Assembly (NCBI RefSeq): GCF_009183415.1
Contig: NZ_WEHU01000005.1
Coordinates: 1 to 64,000 of the forward strand
From: Bacillus sp. B1-b2
Lineage (GTDB): Bacteria > Bacillota > Bacilli > Bacillales > Cytobacillaceae
DNA: 64,000 nt
Direction of reading: 5' to 3'
This document shows, one piece after another, positions 54,721-63,664 of the stretch; positions within the stretch are counted from its first letter, which is position 1, and every line of letters starts with the position of its first letter. The notes below the pieces were generated by a model. The model worked only from the letters and a program-made list of their open reading frames with translations. It was not told where the DNA came from and did no database searches. The translations under genes were made by a program, and so were the position numbers.

Positions 54721-55404
54721 ATGAAAAAAATACTTATTATTGAAGATGAAAAAAATCTAGCTCGATTTATTGAATTGGAGCTTAAATATGAAGGATATGA
54801 TACAGAAGTATTAAGCGATGGTAGAAGTGGGTTGAATAAGGCTATTGCAGAAGACTGGGATGTTATTCTTTTAGACTTAATGCTGCCTGAATTAAATGGA
54901 TTAGAAGTTTGTAGGAGAATTCGGCAAACTAAAAATACCCCTATATTAATGATAACAGCAAGAGATAGTGTGTTAGATAGAGTAGCTGGATTAGATAGTG
55001 GGGCAGATGATTATTTAATTAAACCTTTTGCAATAGAAGAGCTATTAGCAAGGCTTCGAGCACTTTTTCGTAGATTTGAATCCAGTTCAGAGCAAAAAGA
55101 GCACCATTTAACAAGATTAACGTTTAAAGATCTAACATTAGAGTTAGAATCGCATATTGCCAAAAAAGGGAATGACAATTTGTCCCTCACCAAGAGAGAG
55201 TATGACCTTTTAAATATGTTTATGTCTAATATCAATATTGTTCTTACGCGAGAGGTGTTATTAGATAAAATTTGGGGTTATGAATCAGAGGTAGAGACAA
55301 ATGTTATTGATGTATATGTTAGATATTTAAGAAATAAGATTGACCCTACAGGAAGTATGAATTACATAGAAACGGTAAGAGGCATAGGGTATGTGATGAG
55401 ATGA
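54721..55404 (+). CDS. OmpR/PhoB family response regulator (ArlR-like)
   Basis: This 227-residue regulator has its phosphorylated Asp52 in LLDLMLPE, the ITARD switch region, Lys in LIKPF and a winged-helix end with TKREYDLLNMF and ETVRGIGYVMR. It overlaps the downstream kinase gene by 4 bases. It is a paralogue of the regulator at 35076 (same layout, clearly similar sequence). The ATG at 54721 has only a weak ribosome binding site (GTGAGCG). It resembles ArlR of staphylococci. Target genes are unknown. Confidence 0.92.
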   Translation: MKKILIIEDEKNLARFIELELKYEGYDTEVLSDGRSGLNKAIAEDWDVILLDLMLPELNGLEVCRRIRQTKNTPILMITARDSVLDRVAGLDSGADDYLIKPFAIEELLARLRALFRRFESSSEQKEHHLTRLTFKDLTLELESHIAKKGNDNLSLTKREYDLLNMFMSNINIVLTREVLLDKIWGYESEVETNVIDVYVRYLRNKIDPTGSMNYIETVRGIGYVMR

Positions 55405-56780
55405 GAATAATGAATAAATTTAATTTGTTACCATGGAAATGGAAATTAACACTTGGTCTATCTGTTTGCATCTTTTTAACATACTCTGTTTTTTCCTTTT
55501 TTGAATTCCATATGGTTTCATCTTGGTTGCAAAATCAAGAAGAAGAAGATGTGAAACAAACCATGAATCAGGTTATAGAAGAACTAAAGGGGAATATGGG
55601 AGAAAACGAAAAGAACAATGAATTGCTGTTAGAAAAACTTAATTCTCATGATCAACTAATTCGAGTATTAGATGAAAAGGGGCAAGTTGTCTTTTCTATA
55701 TTAGATGGCAGCTTTAGCACGATAGAACCTAATGCTTTATTTAAAGATAAACAAATTCACTATATTACAATAGGTGAGCAGAAATCCTTAGTTTATAGTG
55801 AAGAAGTTACTTTTGATTCTTTTAAAGGCAGTGTAGAAATAATACGTTCCTTGCAATCCTTTCAAAAAGTAAGAGAGCATCTAGCTGTTGCAATGAGTTT
55901 ATTCGCCATTGCGGCATTACTTATTTGTGCCATAATAGGCTATTTCATTTCACATTTACTATTAAAGCCATTAAACTCCATGACAAATACTATGAAGAAT
56001 ATTCAACAAACTGGTTTTAAAGAAAGAATGAATGTGTATCCTCAAAAGGATGAAATATCCGAGCTTTCTACGATTTTTAATGAAATGATGGATGTATTAG
56101 AAAATTCCTTTCAGCAGCAGAAACAATTTATTGAAGACGCTTCCCATGAATTGAGAACCCCAGTTTCTATTCTTGAGGGACATTTATCGATGTTAAACAG
56201 ATGGGGAAAGAACAATCAAGAAATATTAGAAGAGTCCTTACAAGCTTCTACTGAAGAAGTGGCCAAGTTAAAAAAATTAATTATTTCCCTTTTAGATTTA
56301 TCTAAACTAGGTCAAAATACCATTAAATCTGACTTATCTTCCAATAGATTAAAAGAGATAATCGAACAAACTATAAGAGACTTTAAGATGCTTAATGAAA
56401 ACTTTCAATTTAAAGTGCATTTAGAATCCTTAAGCTTACAAAAAATATCGGAACAACACTTTCAACAAATTATCACTATTTTACTAGATAATGCGACTAA
56501 GTATTCTTTTCAGCAAGGAACTATAAAGGTTCATACTTACGAAATTGATTCTTATTTCTTTCTAGAAATTACGGATCAAGGATTTGGAATTGCAAAAGAA
56601 GATTTAGAAAAAGTATTTGATCGATTTTATCGAGTGGATAAAGCAAGAAGCAGGGAACGTGGAGGTACTGGACTGGGCTTATCTATTGCTAAGAAGTTGG
56701 TAGAAGCTTATGAAGGCTCCATTAGAATGGAAAGTGAATTAGGAAGAGGTACGAAAGTATTAGTTCGCTTCAGGATTTAA
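55401..56780 (+). CDS. sensor histidine kinase (ArlS-like)
   Basis: This 459-residue kinase has transmembrane segments at about 15-35 and 155-180, with an extracellular domain of about 120 residues rich in E, Q and N. A HAMP linker follows, then H-box DASHELRTPVSIL with His249, N-box LLDNATKYS, DQGFGI and GTGLGLSIAKKL. It is a paralogue of the kinase at 35771, and it lacks a PepSY neighbour. ArlS of staphylococci has the same architecture and is linked to autolysis and adhesion; that role is not shown here. Confidence 0.92.
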   Translation: MRIMNKFNLLPWKWKLTLGLSVCIFLTYSVFSFFEFHMVSSWLQNQEEEDVKQTMNQVIEELKGNMGENEKNNELLLEKLNSHDQLIRVLDEKGQVVFSILDGSFSTIEPNALFKDKQIHYITIGEQKSLVYSEEVTFDSFKGSVEIIRSLQSFQKVREHLAVAMSLFAIAALLICAIIGYFISHLLLKPLNSMTNTMKNIQQTGFKERMNVYPQKDEISELSTIFNEMMDVLENSFQQQKQFIEDASHELRTPVSILEGHLSMLNRWGKNNQEILEESLQASTEEVAKLKKLIISLLDLSKLGQNTIKSDLSSNRLKEIIEQTIRDFKMLNENFQFKVHLESLSLQKISEQHFQQIITILLDNATKYSFQQGTIKVHTYEIDSYFFLEITDQGFGIAKEDLEKVFDRFYRVDKARSRERGGTGLGLSIAKKLVEAYEGSIRMESELGRGTKVLVRFRI

Positions 56781-56793
56781 TATATGGAGAATA

Positions 56794-56846
56794 AGGAAGG
56801 CTTTGTGATTTTTAAGGAAAAATAATCACGAAGCCTTCCTATTTTC
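56794..56846 (+). terminator. terminator of the second two-component operon
   Basis: AGGAAGGCTTTGTGATT pairs with AATCACGAAGCCTTCCT, one mismatch, over a 13-base loop; then a T-run. Confidence 0.85.
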
Positions 56847-56963
56847 ATTGTCATGCTGTTGTTAATACATGCATAAAATTTTAAGAAAGTAAGTGAAAAA
56901 TTTTTTAATAAGGCAGAAATAAAAAAATTTTTAATTTTTTTACGGTATTTATATGTAAAACTT

Positions 56964-56992
56964 TTGATGGTGCATTTAAAGCATGATAGAAT
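56964..56992 (+). promoter_or_regulatory. sigma-A promoter of odhAB
   Basis: TTGATG, a 17-bp spacer and TAGAAT predict a start near 56999. Confidence 0.65.
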
Positions 56993-56997
56993 ATAAA

Positions 56998-57012
56998 ATG
57001 TAAACGTTTTAT
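56998..57012 (+). promoter_or_regulatory. cre-like CcpA site at the odhAB start
   Basis: ATGTAAACGTTTTAT fits the consensus WTGNAANCGNWNNCW except at position 14. It lies exactly at the predicted start of transcription, a place where CcpA would block initiation. In B. subtilis odhAB is carbon-repressed. Confidence 0.5.
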
Positions 57013-57087
57013 TTTTTGCTTGAAAGTGTAAAGTTCAATTAAAATGGGAATATAAAGATGATAATAATTATGGTGGAGGGAAATTTC

Positions 57088-59913
57088 ATGGGAAAGCCAT
57101 CTGACGGTACTGTCTCATACCAACCGAAGTTTTACGGTCCTAATTTAGGGCTTGTAATGGAACTTTATGATCAATATGTAGAGGATCCTTTTTCGGTAGA
57201 GGAGGATATAAGAAACCATTTTGATCAATGGGGTGCTCCAACAGAAATAAATCAACAACAAGAGTCAAATTATTTATCTTTAGAAAGTACTGTTCAAGTA
57301 GAAAAGATTATTGCTGCCATTACATTAGTCAATAAAATACGAGGCTATGGACACTTGGCTGCAGATATTTATCCGCTGCAAGATCATGAACGAGAGCATA
57401 ATTTATTTGATTTATCCAATTTTCAATTAACACAAGAAGATTTAATGAAAATACCGGCACATCTTATTTGCCCAGATGCTCCGAAGCACATTGTTAATGG
57501 GCTTGACGCAATAAATTATTTAAAAGATATTTATACAAAAACGATTGCTTTTGAATTTTATCATGTTAACGATATAAAGGAAAAAAATTGGCTACAGAAG
57601 AAAGTGGAATCAGGAAGCTTAAAACTATCTTGTCATAATGAATTAAAGAAAAAATTATTAAAAAGAGTAATAGAAGTGGAAGAGTTTGAAAAGTTTCTAC
57701 ATAAAACTTATGTTGGTCAAAAAAGGTTCTCTATTGAAGGACTTGATACGATGGTCCCATTATTAGATGAAGTTATTTCTGCTTCTGTTATTAACGGAGC
57801 GAAAAACATTAATATTGGAATGGCCCATCGTGGAAGGTTGAATGTATTAGCACATGTCTTAGAGAAACCATATGAAATCATTTTTTCAGAGTTTCAACAT
57901 GCTCCAAATAAAAGATTGGTTCCATCCGAGGGCTCAATAGGTATTAGTTTTGGTTGGACAGGAGATGTGAAGTACCACTTAGGCTTAGATAGACAAATTA
58001 AAGCGAATAGTACTTCAAAGGTGCGATTAACCTTAGCTAATAATCCAAGTCACTTGGAATTTGTAGGGGCAGTAGTAGAAGGGTTTACACGCGCTTCACA
58101 GGATGACCGAACGAAGCCAGGTTTTCCTGAAGAAAATCAGGATAAGTCAGTTGCTATTTTAATTCATGGTGATGCTGCTTTTCCTGGTCAAGGAATTGTC
58201 TCTGAAACCTTAAACTTAACAGGATTAAAAGGATACCGTACAGGTGGGACTATTCATATTATAGCAAACAATACCATTGGGTTTACGACAGAATCTAGTG
58301 ATTCTCGCTCTACAAGATATGCAAGTGATCTTGCTAAAGGCTTTGAAATTCCTATTATCCATGTAAATGCAGATGATCCTGAAGCCTGTATGAAAGCAGC
58401 TAAGCTTGCTAGTGAGTACCGAGCAACATTTAAAAAGGATTTTTTAATTGATTTAATAGGATATCGTAGATTTGGTCACAATGAAATGGATGAACCTATG
58501 ACAACCAATCCATTGATGTACCAGTTAATCCATAATCACCCAACAATAACAGAGGTTTATGGAGAAAAGCTCTTAATGGAAAAGATAGTAAATAGGCAGG
58601 AAATAACAGCTGTAAGGGAAGATATTGTAAATAAATTAAAAAAAGCACATGAAGTAGTTCCTAAGAAAAAAGAGGAGCCAACAATCACCAATCCACCAAA
58701 TTCTGTAGAAAGACAGTTACCTAGAATCGATACATCTGTTTCTACGAAAAGATTAACAGAAATAAGTAAAGGATTAGTGGCATTTCCTGATCAGTTTCAA
58801 GTGTTTGATAAATTAGTGAAAATTTTAAAACGTAGAGAAGACTCTTTCTATACAGAAGGAAAAATTGACTGGTCATTAGCAGAAACACTTGCTTTTGCTT
58901 CTATATTAGAAGATGGAACACCTATCCGATTATCTGGACAGGATTCACAAAGAGGAACCTTTGCGCACCGAAATATTATGTTACATGATCATCAGACTGG
59001 AAAACAATATTCACCTTTACATACACTGTCTAGTGCTAATGCTTCATTTGCTGTCCATAACAGTCCTTTATCAGAAGGATCTGTACTAGGCTTTGAATAT
59101 GGATACAATGTATTTGCTCCCGAAACATTAGTATTATGGGAGGCTCAATTCGGTGATTTTGCAAATGCTGCACAAGTTATTTTTGATCAATTTATCGCTG
59201 CAGGGAGAGCGAAGTGGGGACAAAAATCAGGATTAGTCATGCTGTTGCCACATGGGTATGAGGGGCAAGGACCAGAGCATTCTAGCGCAAGATTAGAAAG
59301 ATTTTTAACGCTTGCAGCGGAGAATAACTGGACTGTCGCTAATCTTTCATCTTCTGCTCAGTATTTTCATATTTTAAGAAGACAGGCTGCAATATTAACG
59401 AAAGAAGAAGTTCGACCACTTGTTATCATGACACCAAAAAGTTTATTAAGAAATGTTGATGTTGCTTCTTCTCTTTCTTCCTTTACAGAAGGAATTTTTG
59501 AGTCTGTTTTAGAAGAAGACACAGGGGAGAACTTTAATAGTGTCAAACGTTTAGTTTTATCCACTGGTAAAATGGCTATGGATCTTCATCAAGCACTTAA
59601 AAATAAAGAAGATGTAAATCATATACATCTTGCTAGAATCGAAGAATTATATCCATTTCCAGAAGAACGGCTACAAGAAATTATTAATCGTTTTCCTTCA
59701 TTAGAAGAAGTGCTATGGGTACAAGAGGAACCAAAAAATATGGGCGCTTGGACTTTTATGGAGCCGAGATTAGAAAAACTTACTTCACCACTTGTTAAGG
59801 TGGAATATGTAGGTAGAAGAAGAAGATCTAGCCCTGCCGAAGGGGATCCAAATGTACATCGTAAAGATCAAGCTAGAATAATTGAAGAGGCATTGAGTTC
59901 GAGTTCGCAATGA
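57088..59913 (+). CDS. odhA: 2-oxoglutarate dehydrogenase E1 component
   Basis: This 941-residue thiamin-diphosphate enzyme decarboxylates 2-oxoglutarate in the TCA cycle. It has MAHRGRLNVLAHVL, the ThDP motif HGDAAFPGQG...NNTIGFTT, RYGHNEMDEP-like region GYRRFGHNEMDEP and, in the C-terminal half, SGQDSQRGTFAHRN and EGQGPEHSSARLERFL. The length matches Bacillus OdhA. The ATG at 57088 follows GGAGG; the frame open from 57058 is not used. It forms a complex with OdhB and lipoamide dehydrogenase, and the odhB gene follows after 22 bases. Confidence 0.97.
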   Translation: MGKPSDGTVSYQPKFYGPNLGLVMELYDQYVEDPFSVEEDIRNHFDQWGAPTEINQQQESNYLSLESTVQVEKIIAAITLVNKIRGYGHLAADIYPLQDHEREHNLFDLSNFQLTQEDLMKIPAHLICPDAPKHIVNGLDAINYLKDIYTKTIAFEFYHVNDIKEKNWLQKKVESGSLKLSCHNELKKKLLKRVIEVEEFEKFLHKTYVGQKRFSIEGLDTMVPLLDEVISASVINGAKNINIGMAHRGRLNVLAHVLEKPYEIIFSEFQHAPNKRLVPSEGSIGISFGWTGDVKYHLGLDRQIKANSTSKVRLTLANNPSHLEFVGAVVEGFTRASQDDRTKPGFPEENQDKSVAILIHGDAAFPGQGIVSETLNLTGLKGYRTGGTIHIIANNTIGFTTESSDSRSTRYASDLAKGFEIPIIHVNADDPEACMKAAKLASEYRATFKKDFLIDLIGYRRFGHNEMDEPMTTNPLMYQLIHNHPTITEVYGEKLLMEKIVNRQEITAVREDIVNKLKKAHEVVPKKKEEPTITNPPNSVERQLPRIDTSVSTKRLTEISKGLVAFPDQFQVFDKLVKILKRREDSFYTEGKIDWSLAETLAFASILEDGTPIRLSGQDSQRGTFAHRNIMLHDHQTGKQYSPLHTLSSANASFAVHNSPLSEGSVLGFEYGYNVFAPETLVLWEAQFGDFANAAQVIFDQFIAAGRAKWGQKSGLVMLLPHGYEGQGPEHSSARLERFLTLAAENNWTVANLSSSAQYFHILRRQAAILTKEEVRPLVIMTPKSLLRNVDVASSLSSFTEGIFESVLEEDTGENFNSVKRLVLSTGKMAMDLHQALKNKEDVNHIHLARIEELYPFPEERLQEIINRFPSLEEVLWVQEEPKNMGAWTFMEPRLEKLTSPLVKVEYVGRRRRSSPAEGDPNVHRKDQARIIEEALSSSSQ

Positions 59914-59935
59914 ATTATTTTGAGGGGGAAATATA

Positions 59936-61189
59936 ATGGCGGAGATTAAAGTACCAGAATTAGCTGAATCTATTACTGAAGGAACGGTTGCACAATGGTT
60001 AAAAAAGACTGGGGAATACGTGGAAAAAGGGGACTATATCGTAGAGTTAGAAACAGATAAAGTCAATGTGGAAATTGTTTCAGAAGAAAGTGGATTTATC
60101 CAAGAGTTAAAAGCTAGTGAGGGGGATACCGTTCAAGTTGGTGAAACCATTGCCATTGTATTAAATAATACAGTAAAAGAACAGCAAGAGCCTAAAGAAG
60201 AAATAAAAGCTCCAGAGAAAAAAAGAAATGAGGAAACGAAGCAAGCGGAGGAAAAAGTAGAGGTAATTAAACCAACTAGTGATAATAGAAAACTGATTGC
60301 TTCTCCAGCAGCTCGTAAGCTTGCTAGAGAAAAAGGGATTGATTTAGCTAGTATAGAAACATCTGATCCTTTTGGAAGAGTAAGGGCACAGGATGTAAAA
60401 GACTATAAACCTAGCCCAGCGTCTAATGAAAGTGCCACTAAAGAGGTTAAAGAAAAAGCTCTGAATAAAGAAGCGGCATCAAATGATACTCGAGTGGAAA
60501 GAATTCGAATGACACGTAGAAGACAAACAATAGCTAACCGCTTATTGGAAGTTCAACAAAATACTGCTATGCTCACAACCTTCAACGAAGTAGATATGAC
60601 AAATATTATGAATCTTAGATCAAGAAGAAAAGATGCATTCCAAAAAGAGAATGATGTAAAGCTTGGATTTATGTCTTTCTTTACAAAAGCAGTAGTTGCA
60701 GCATTAAAAAAAGCGCCTTTATTGAATGCAGAAATCCAAGGAGATCAAATACTCTTAAAGAAATATTATGATATCGGAATTGCTGTTTCTACAGATGAAG
60801 GGCTAGTAGTACCGGTAGTAAGAGATGCAGATCGTAAAAATTTTGCTGAAATAGAAAGTGAAATCATTGAGTATTCAAATAAAGCTAGAAGCAATAAGTT
60901 ATCGATAGGTGATTTACAGGGTGGGACCTTTACCATTACAAATGGGGGTGTATTTGGGTCCTTATTATCAACGCCTATCCTAAATGGGCCACAAGTAGGG
61001 ATTCTCGGTATGCATAAAATCCAATTAAGACCCGTCGCTATTGATGAAGTAAAAATGGAAAACCGCCCTATGATGTATCTTGCTTTATCTTATGATCATC
61101 GAATTATAGATGGGAAAGAAGCAGTTACCTTTCTCGCTAGAATAAAACAGTTATTAGAAGACCCAGAAGCATTATTATTTGAAGCTTAA
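59936..61189 (+). CDS. odhB: dihydrolipoyllysine succinyltransferase (E2 of the OGDH complex)
   Basis: This 417-residue E2 has an N-terminal lipoyl domain with the lipoylated Lys42 in [10 protein letters not shown], a flexible K/E-rich linker, a small subunit-binding domain ([19 protein letters not shown]), and a catalytic domain ending in [12 protein letters not shown] with catalytic His388 and Asp392. It transfers succinyl from E1 to CoA. The ATG follows GAGGGGGAA. It is the second gene of the odhAB operon, which ends at the terminators at 61222-61306. Confidence 0.97.
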   Translation: MAEIKVPELAESITEGTVAQWLKKTGEYVEKGDYIVELETDKVNVEIVSEESGFIQELKASEGDTVQVGETIAIVLNNTVKEQQEPKEEIKAPEKKRNEETKQAEEKVEVIKPTSDNRKLIASPAARKLAREKGIDLASIETSDPFGRVRAQDVKDYKPSPASNESATKEVKEKALNKEAASNDTRVERIRMTRRRQTIANRLLEVQQNTAMLTTFNEVDMTNIMNLRSRRKDAFQKENDVKLGFMSFFTKAVVAALKKAPLLNAEIQGDQILLKKYYDIGIAVSTDEGLVVPVVRDADRKNFAEIESEIIEYSNKARSNKLSIGDLQGGTFTITNGGVFGSLLSTPILNGPQVGILGMHKIQLRPVAIDEVKMENRPMMYLALSYDHRIIDGKEAVTFLARIKQLLEDPEALLFEA

Positions 61190-61221
61190 TAGGAATACGT
61201 AAGTAATCTAAACGTGATAAA

Positions 61222-61259
61222 ACATGGCTGGGACATAAGTGTTTCAGCCATGTATTTTT
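61222..61259 (+). terminator. terminator 1 of odhAB
   Basis: ACATGGCTG pairs with CAGCCATGT over a 14-base loop, then TATTTTTG. Confidence 0.8.
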
Positions 61260-61306
61260 GTCCGAACTATTAGAAGTCATTTTTTCTAGTTGTTCGGACT
61301 TTTTTG
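61260..61306 (+). terminator. terminator 2 of odhAB
   Basis: GTCCGAAC pairs with GTTCGGAC over a 24-base loop that contains an extended TAGTT match, then a T-run. It is a second hairpin directly after the first. Confidence 0.75.
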
Positions 61307-61418
61307 ATACCTGTTGAATTATCTTCTTTAATCTTTACAATTTCTTTCTGATAAGGTTTAATGGACAGATTTCTTGTGGTATAGAAAGAAGGAACACATC
61401 TAGAAAGAAGGTCATAAT

Positions 61419-61619
61419 ATGTATATCCATGATCAAAATACCCTGTATGTCATTACACATGAAAATAAAAGGTATTATTCAATGAATTTTAAAAGAGTGG
61501 ATTGGATTCACGGAAAATGCTATGTGACTTTTTACCAAGAAGTGACAGGACGATGGTTTACCTTTGAAAAAAGTTCATTGAATTTTATGGAGCAACAAAA
61601 AGAGAATTTAGTTTCTTGA
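61419..61619 (+). CDS. small unassigned protein
   Basis: This 66-residue hydrophilic protein is rich in aromatic residues (YIHDQNTLYVITHENKRYYSMNF, then VTFYQEVTGRWFTF). It has no signal or membrane segment. The ATG at 61419 follows AAGAAGG at 8 bases. The compact beta-strand-like pattern suggests a small barrel. I do not recognise the family. Its tail overlaps the start of an unused frame of the next gene. Confidence 0.6.
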   Translation: MYIHDQNTLYVITHENKRYYSMNFKRVDWIHGKCYVTFYQEVTGRWFTFEKSSLNFMEQQKENLVS

Positions 61620-61629
61620 GGAAAGCCTG

Positions 61630-61658
61630 TTGCACTTTAGACTTACTCAATATATACT
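61630..61658 (+). promoter_or_regulatory. sigma-A promoter of the DUF6501 gene
   Basis: TTGCAC, 17 bases and TATACT predict a start near 61665, leaving a 25-base leader. This promoter lies after the preceding small gene, so the DUF6501 gene can be transcribed alone. Confidence 0.65.
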
Positions 61659-61690
61659 ATGATGGTAAAAGTATTGAAAGGAGTAGTAGA

Positions 61691-61894
61691 ATGATACATC
61701 AAATTTGGGATCAAAAAGAAGCGATAAAAAAAGTAAAATGTATACATACAGATGCAAGCAAATATATCGTGAACAGAGTGCTTACAGTTGGAAAAGAATA
61801 TGAAGTTAAAAATGAAACAGAAGAATTTTATTTTATCTTAGATAATTCAGGTAAAGTAGGCGGATTCTACAAAGATTATTTCCAAGCAATATAA
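61691..61894 (+). CDS. DUF6501 family protein
   Basis: This 67-residue protein reads MIHQIWDQKEAIKKVKCIH, then VLTVGKEYEVKNETEEFYFI and DNSGKVGGFYKDYF, a pattern I know from Bacillaceae proteins now called DUF6501. The fold is a small all-beta domain with no known function. The ATG at 61691 follows GAAAGGAG by 7 bases; the longer frame from 61616 has no site and crosses the promoter. It is followed by a terminator. Confidence 0.8.
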   Translation: MIHQIWDQKEAIKKVKCIHTDASKYIVNRVLTVGKEYEVKNETEEFYFILDNSGKVGGFYKDYFQAI

Positions 61895-61925
61895 GATTTC
61901 TTACAAAAAATTGGAGAAACAGGAA

Positions 61926-61970
61926 TTGAATATCTTTCAATATGAGAGATATTCAATGAAGTTTTTCTTT
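61926..61970 (+). terminator. terminator of the DUF6501 gene
   Basis: TTGAATATCT pairs with AGATATTCAA over an 11-base loop; a T-rich tail follows. Confidence 0.8.
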
Positions 61971-62038
61971 TTTTTGAGAGATCTTTTTTAATTTTACAAG
62001 CTTTTTAACTAGTATTACATAGAGAGAATGTGTGACAT

Positions 62039-62425
62039 ATGAAATACGTATATATTGGGATTGGTGGAACGATAGGCAGTATAGCGCGATACCTAGTAAC
62101 AAGCATCCCTATTTCAGCTAGTTTTCCTTTCCAAACAATGATGATCAACTTAATTGGTTCATTTTTATTGGGATGGCTTACTAGTGCTATTATTACTAAA
62201 CAAAAATGGCGTGAAGAGCTAAGTTCAGCAATTGGTACAGGTATTATTGGCTCTTTTACCACTTTATCAACATTTAGTTTTGATGCAGTTAAATTATTAG
62301 AAAAAGGACAAATTGTCTCTGCTCTTATTTATATATTTTGTAGTGTAGTATTTGGATTAGTCTGTGCATTTATTGGCTTAAAGCTTGGTGAGAAGGGTAG
62401 AAAGGAACACATAAGAAATGGTTAG
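62039..62425 (+). CDS. crcB1: fluoride channel CrcB/FluC, subunit 1
   Basis: This 128-residue protein has four hydrophobic segments and the CrcB signature GGTIGSIARYLV (residues 8-19), NLIGSFLLGWL and TGIIGSFTTLSTFSF. Fluc proteins assemble as dimers with antiparallel topology and export fluoride. Two paired small genes (crcB1 and crcB2) are usual for heterodimeric channels in Bacillus. The ATG has a weak ribosome binding site. I see no fluoride riboswitch upstream, so regulation is unclear. It overlaps crcB2 by 8 bases. Confidence 0.92.
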   Translation: MKYVYIGIGGTIGSIARYLVTSIPISASFPFQTMMINLIGSFLLGWLTSAIITKQKWREELSSAIGTGIIGSFTTLSTFSFDAVKLLEKGQIVSALIYIFCSVVFGLVCAFIGLKLGEKGRKEHIRNG

Positions 62426-62777
62426 TATTCTACTTATTGGAGCAGGTGGTTTTTTCGGTGCAATAACCCGATATTATATAATAAATTTATTAAAGAGTAT
62501 GTGGAAGAAGGATTTTATTCCTACGATACTTGTTAATTTAAGTGCTTCCTTCTTATTAGGACTTCTAGCTAATTCCATTAATCTATCTAGTATATATACG
62601 TTTGCTTGTATAGGATTTTTAGGAGCTTTTTCTACCTTTTCTACCTTAGTTGTAGAAGCTTGGAAACTATTCAATTTGGGAAGAAAAGTAGATTCACTAG
62701 TATATTTAGCTCTAACCTTTTTTGGTGGGATGGCTTTTTGTTTTTCGGGGGTTATGATAGGAAGAATGTTTTTTTAG
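62418..62777 (+). CDS. crcB2: fluoride channel CrcB/FluC, subunit 2
   Basis: This 119-residue protein has four hydrophobic segments and the same signature in the variant GAGGFFGAITRYYI, with NLSASFLLGLL and GFLGAFSTFSTLV. It differs enough from subunit 1 to be a true partner, not a recent copy. The start lies inside the end of crcB1 (ATG at 62418), so the two are coupled. The pair ends at a bidirectional terminator. Confidence 0.92.
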   Translation: MVSILLIGAGGFFGAITRYYIINLLKSMWKKDFIPTILVNLSASFLLGLLANSINLSSIYTFACIGFLGAFSTFSTLVVEAWKLFNLGRKVDSLVYLALTFFGGMAFCFSGVMIGRMFF

Positions 62778-62781
62778 AAAT

Positions 62782-62823
62782 CAAAAAAGTATTCGATAAA
62801 GGATTTTTATCGAATACTTTTTG
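62782..62823. terminator. bidirectional terminator
   Basis: AAAAAAGTATTCGATAAA pairs with TTATCGAATACTTTTT over a 5-base loop between convergent genes. Confidence 0.9.
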
Positions 62824-62827
62824 CTTT

Positions 62828-63613
62828 CTATTTTTGGGTAACTATTACTGGGTCCTTTTGTGCAGGATAAAGTTTTCTGCCCAACATGGATTGTAGTATT
62901 AAGAAAATACCTCCAACTGTCCAGTATAATGGAAGAGCAGCAGGAGCATTTAAAGAAACCATGATAATCATAATGGGTGAAATTAATCCCATAAATCTCA
63001 TTTGCTTTTGTTGTTCAGCAGTCATCGTACTCTGACTTACTCTAAATTGTAAATAATAAACAATACCTGCAATAGCTGTTAGGATTAAATCTGAATGTCC
63101 TAGATTAAACCATAAAAAAGAATGTGAAGCAATTTCTTGTGAACCACGAATTGCATAATAAAATCCCATAAGAATAGGCATTTGGATAAGCATAGGTAAG
63201 CAACCAATATTTAAAGGATTAATATTATTCTTTTTATATAAATCCATCATCTCTGCTTGTAATTTTTGTTGTTCTTTTTGGTCTTTTGTTGTTTTTAATT
63301 TTTTTTGTATTCTATCCATTTCAGGCTTGATACCTTCCATTTTACCCTTCATGCTTTGTTGGTTTTTATATTGTCTTAACATTAGGGGCATTAACACTAA
63401 GCGTATCACTAATGTTATTAATATAATTGCTAAACCATAGCTTCCTGCAAAGATATTAGCAGTACCATGTATAATCGAAATAAATGGTTCAACAAAAACA
63501 TTGTGGAAGAAACCACTGTCTGTACCATTTGTAGATGAAGAACATGCACTTAATAAAAGGGTAGTAAATAGGACAACTAGCATTAAACCTGTATTTTTTG
63601 TTAATTTATTCAT
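62828..63613 (-). CDS. yidC2: membrane protein insertase YidC (YidC2/YqjG type)
   Basis: This 261-residue lipoprotein insertase has a signal peptide with the lipobox LLSAC (lipidated Cys24). The first membrane segment of the core carries the groove arginine in LVIRLVLMPL, followed by a charged cytoplasmic hairpin (KMEGIKPEMDRIQKKLK). More segments follow (GCLPMLIQMPILMGFYYAI and SLNAAPAALPLYWTVGGIFLI). It inserts and folds membrane proteins with or without SecYEG. The ATG at 63613 follows GGAGG, and that site lies in a stem-loop (63619-63664). The upstream gene is a MifM-like sensor, which makes this the inducible YidC2 paralogue, not the constitutive SpoIIIJ. Confidence 0.95.
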   Translation of the reverse strand: MNKLTKNTGLMLVVLFTTLLLSACSSSTNGTDSGFFHNVFVEPFISIIHGTANIFAGSYGLAIILITLVIRLVLMPLMLRQYKNQQSMKGKMEGIKPEMDRIQKKLKTTKDQKEQQKLQAEMMDLYKKNNINPLNIGCLPMLIQMPILMGFYYAIRGSQEIASHSFLWFNLGHSDLILTAIAGIVYYLQFRVSQSTMTAEQQKQMRFMGLISPIMIIMVSLNAPAALPLYWTVGGIFLILQSMLGRKLYPAQKDPVIVTQK

Positions 63614-63618
63614 TATTA

Positions 63619-63664
63619 TTCCTCCAAATTTAGTATTAATTACTACTAAGAATGCAAGGAGGAA
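63619..63664 (-). promoter_or_regulatory. stem-loop masking the yidC2 ribosome binding site
   Basis: Read on the minus strand, TTCCTCC (63664-63658) pairs with GGAGGAA (63625-63619), the yidC2 Shine-Dalgarno. An inner stem TTAGTA / TACTAA (63649-63644 and 63635-63630) stabilises it. The upstream arm lies inside the last codons of the mifM-like gene, just after its putative stall site. A ribosome paused there would keep the hairpin open and free the yidC2 site. Confidence 0.75.

Larger units (their letters stand above)
56781..57087. other. intergenic region upstream of odhA
   Basis: It holds the kinase terminator (56794-56846), the odhA promoter and a cre-like site over the predicted start. 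Nothing else is seen. Confidence 0.5.

Noticed and set aside
61895-62038. Fluoride riboswitch before crcB1
   Set aside because: I searched for the crcB motif core by eye and found only a terminator and T-rich DNA.
62606-62896. 96-codon plus-strand frame overlapping crcB2 and the terminator
   Set aside because: It crosses the bidirectional terminator and is a shadow of crcB2.
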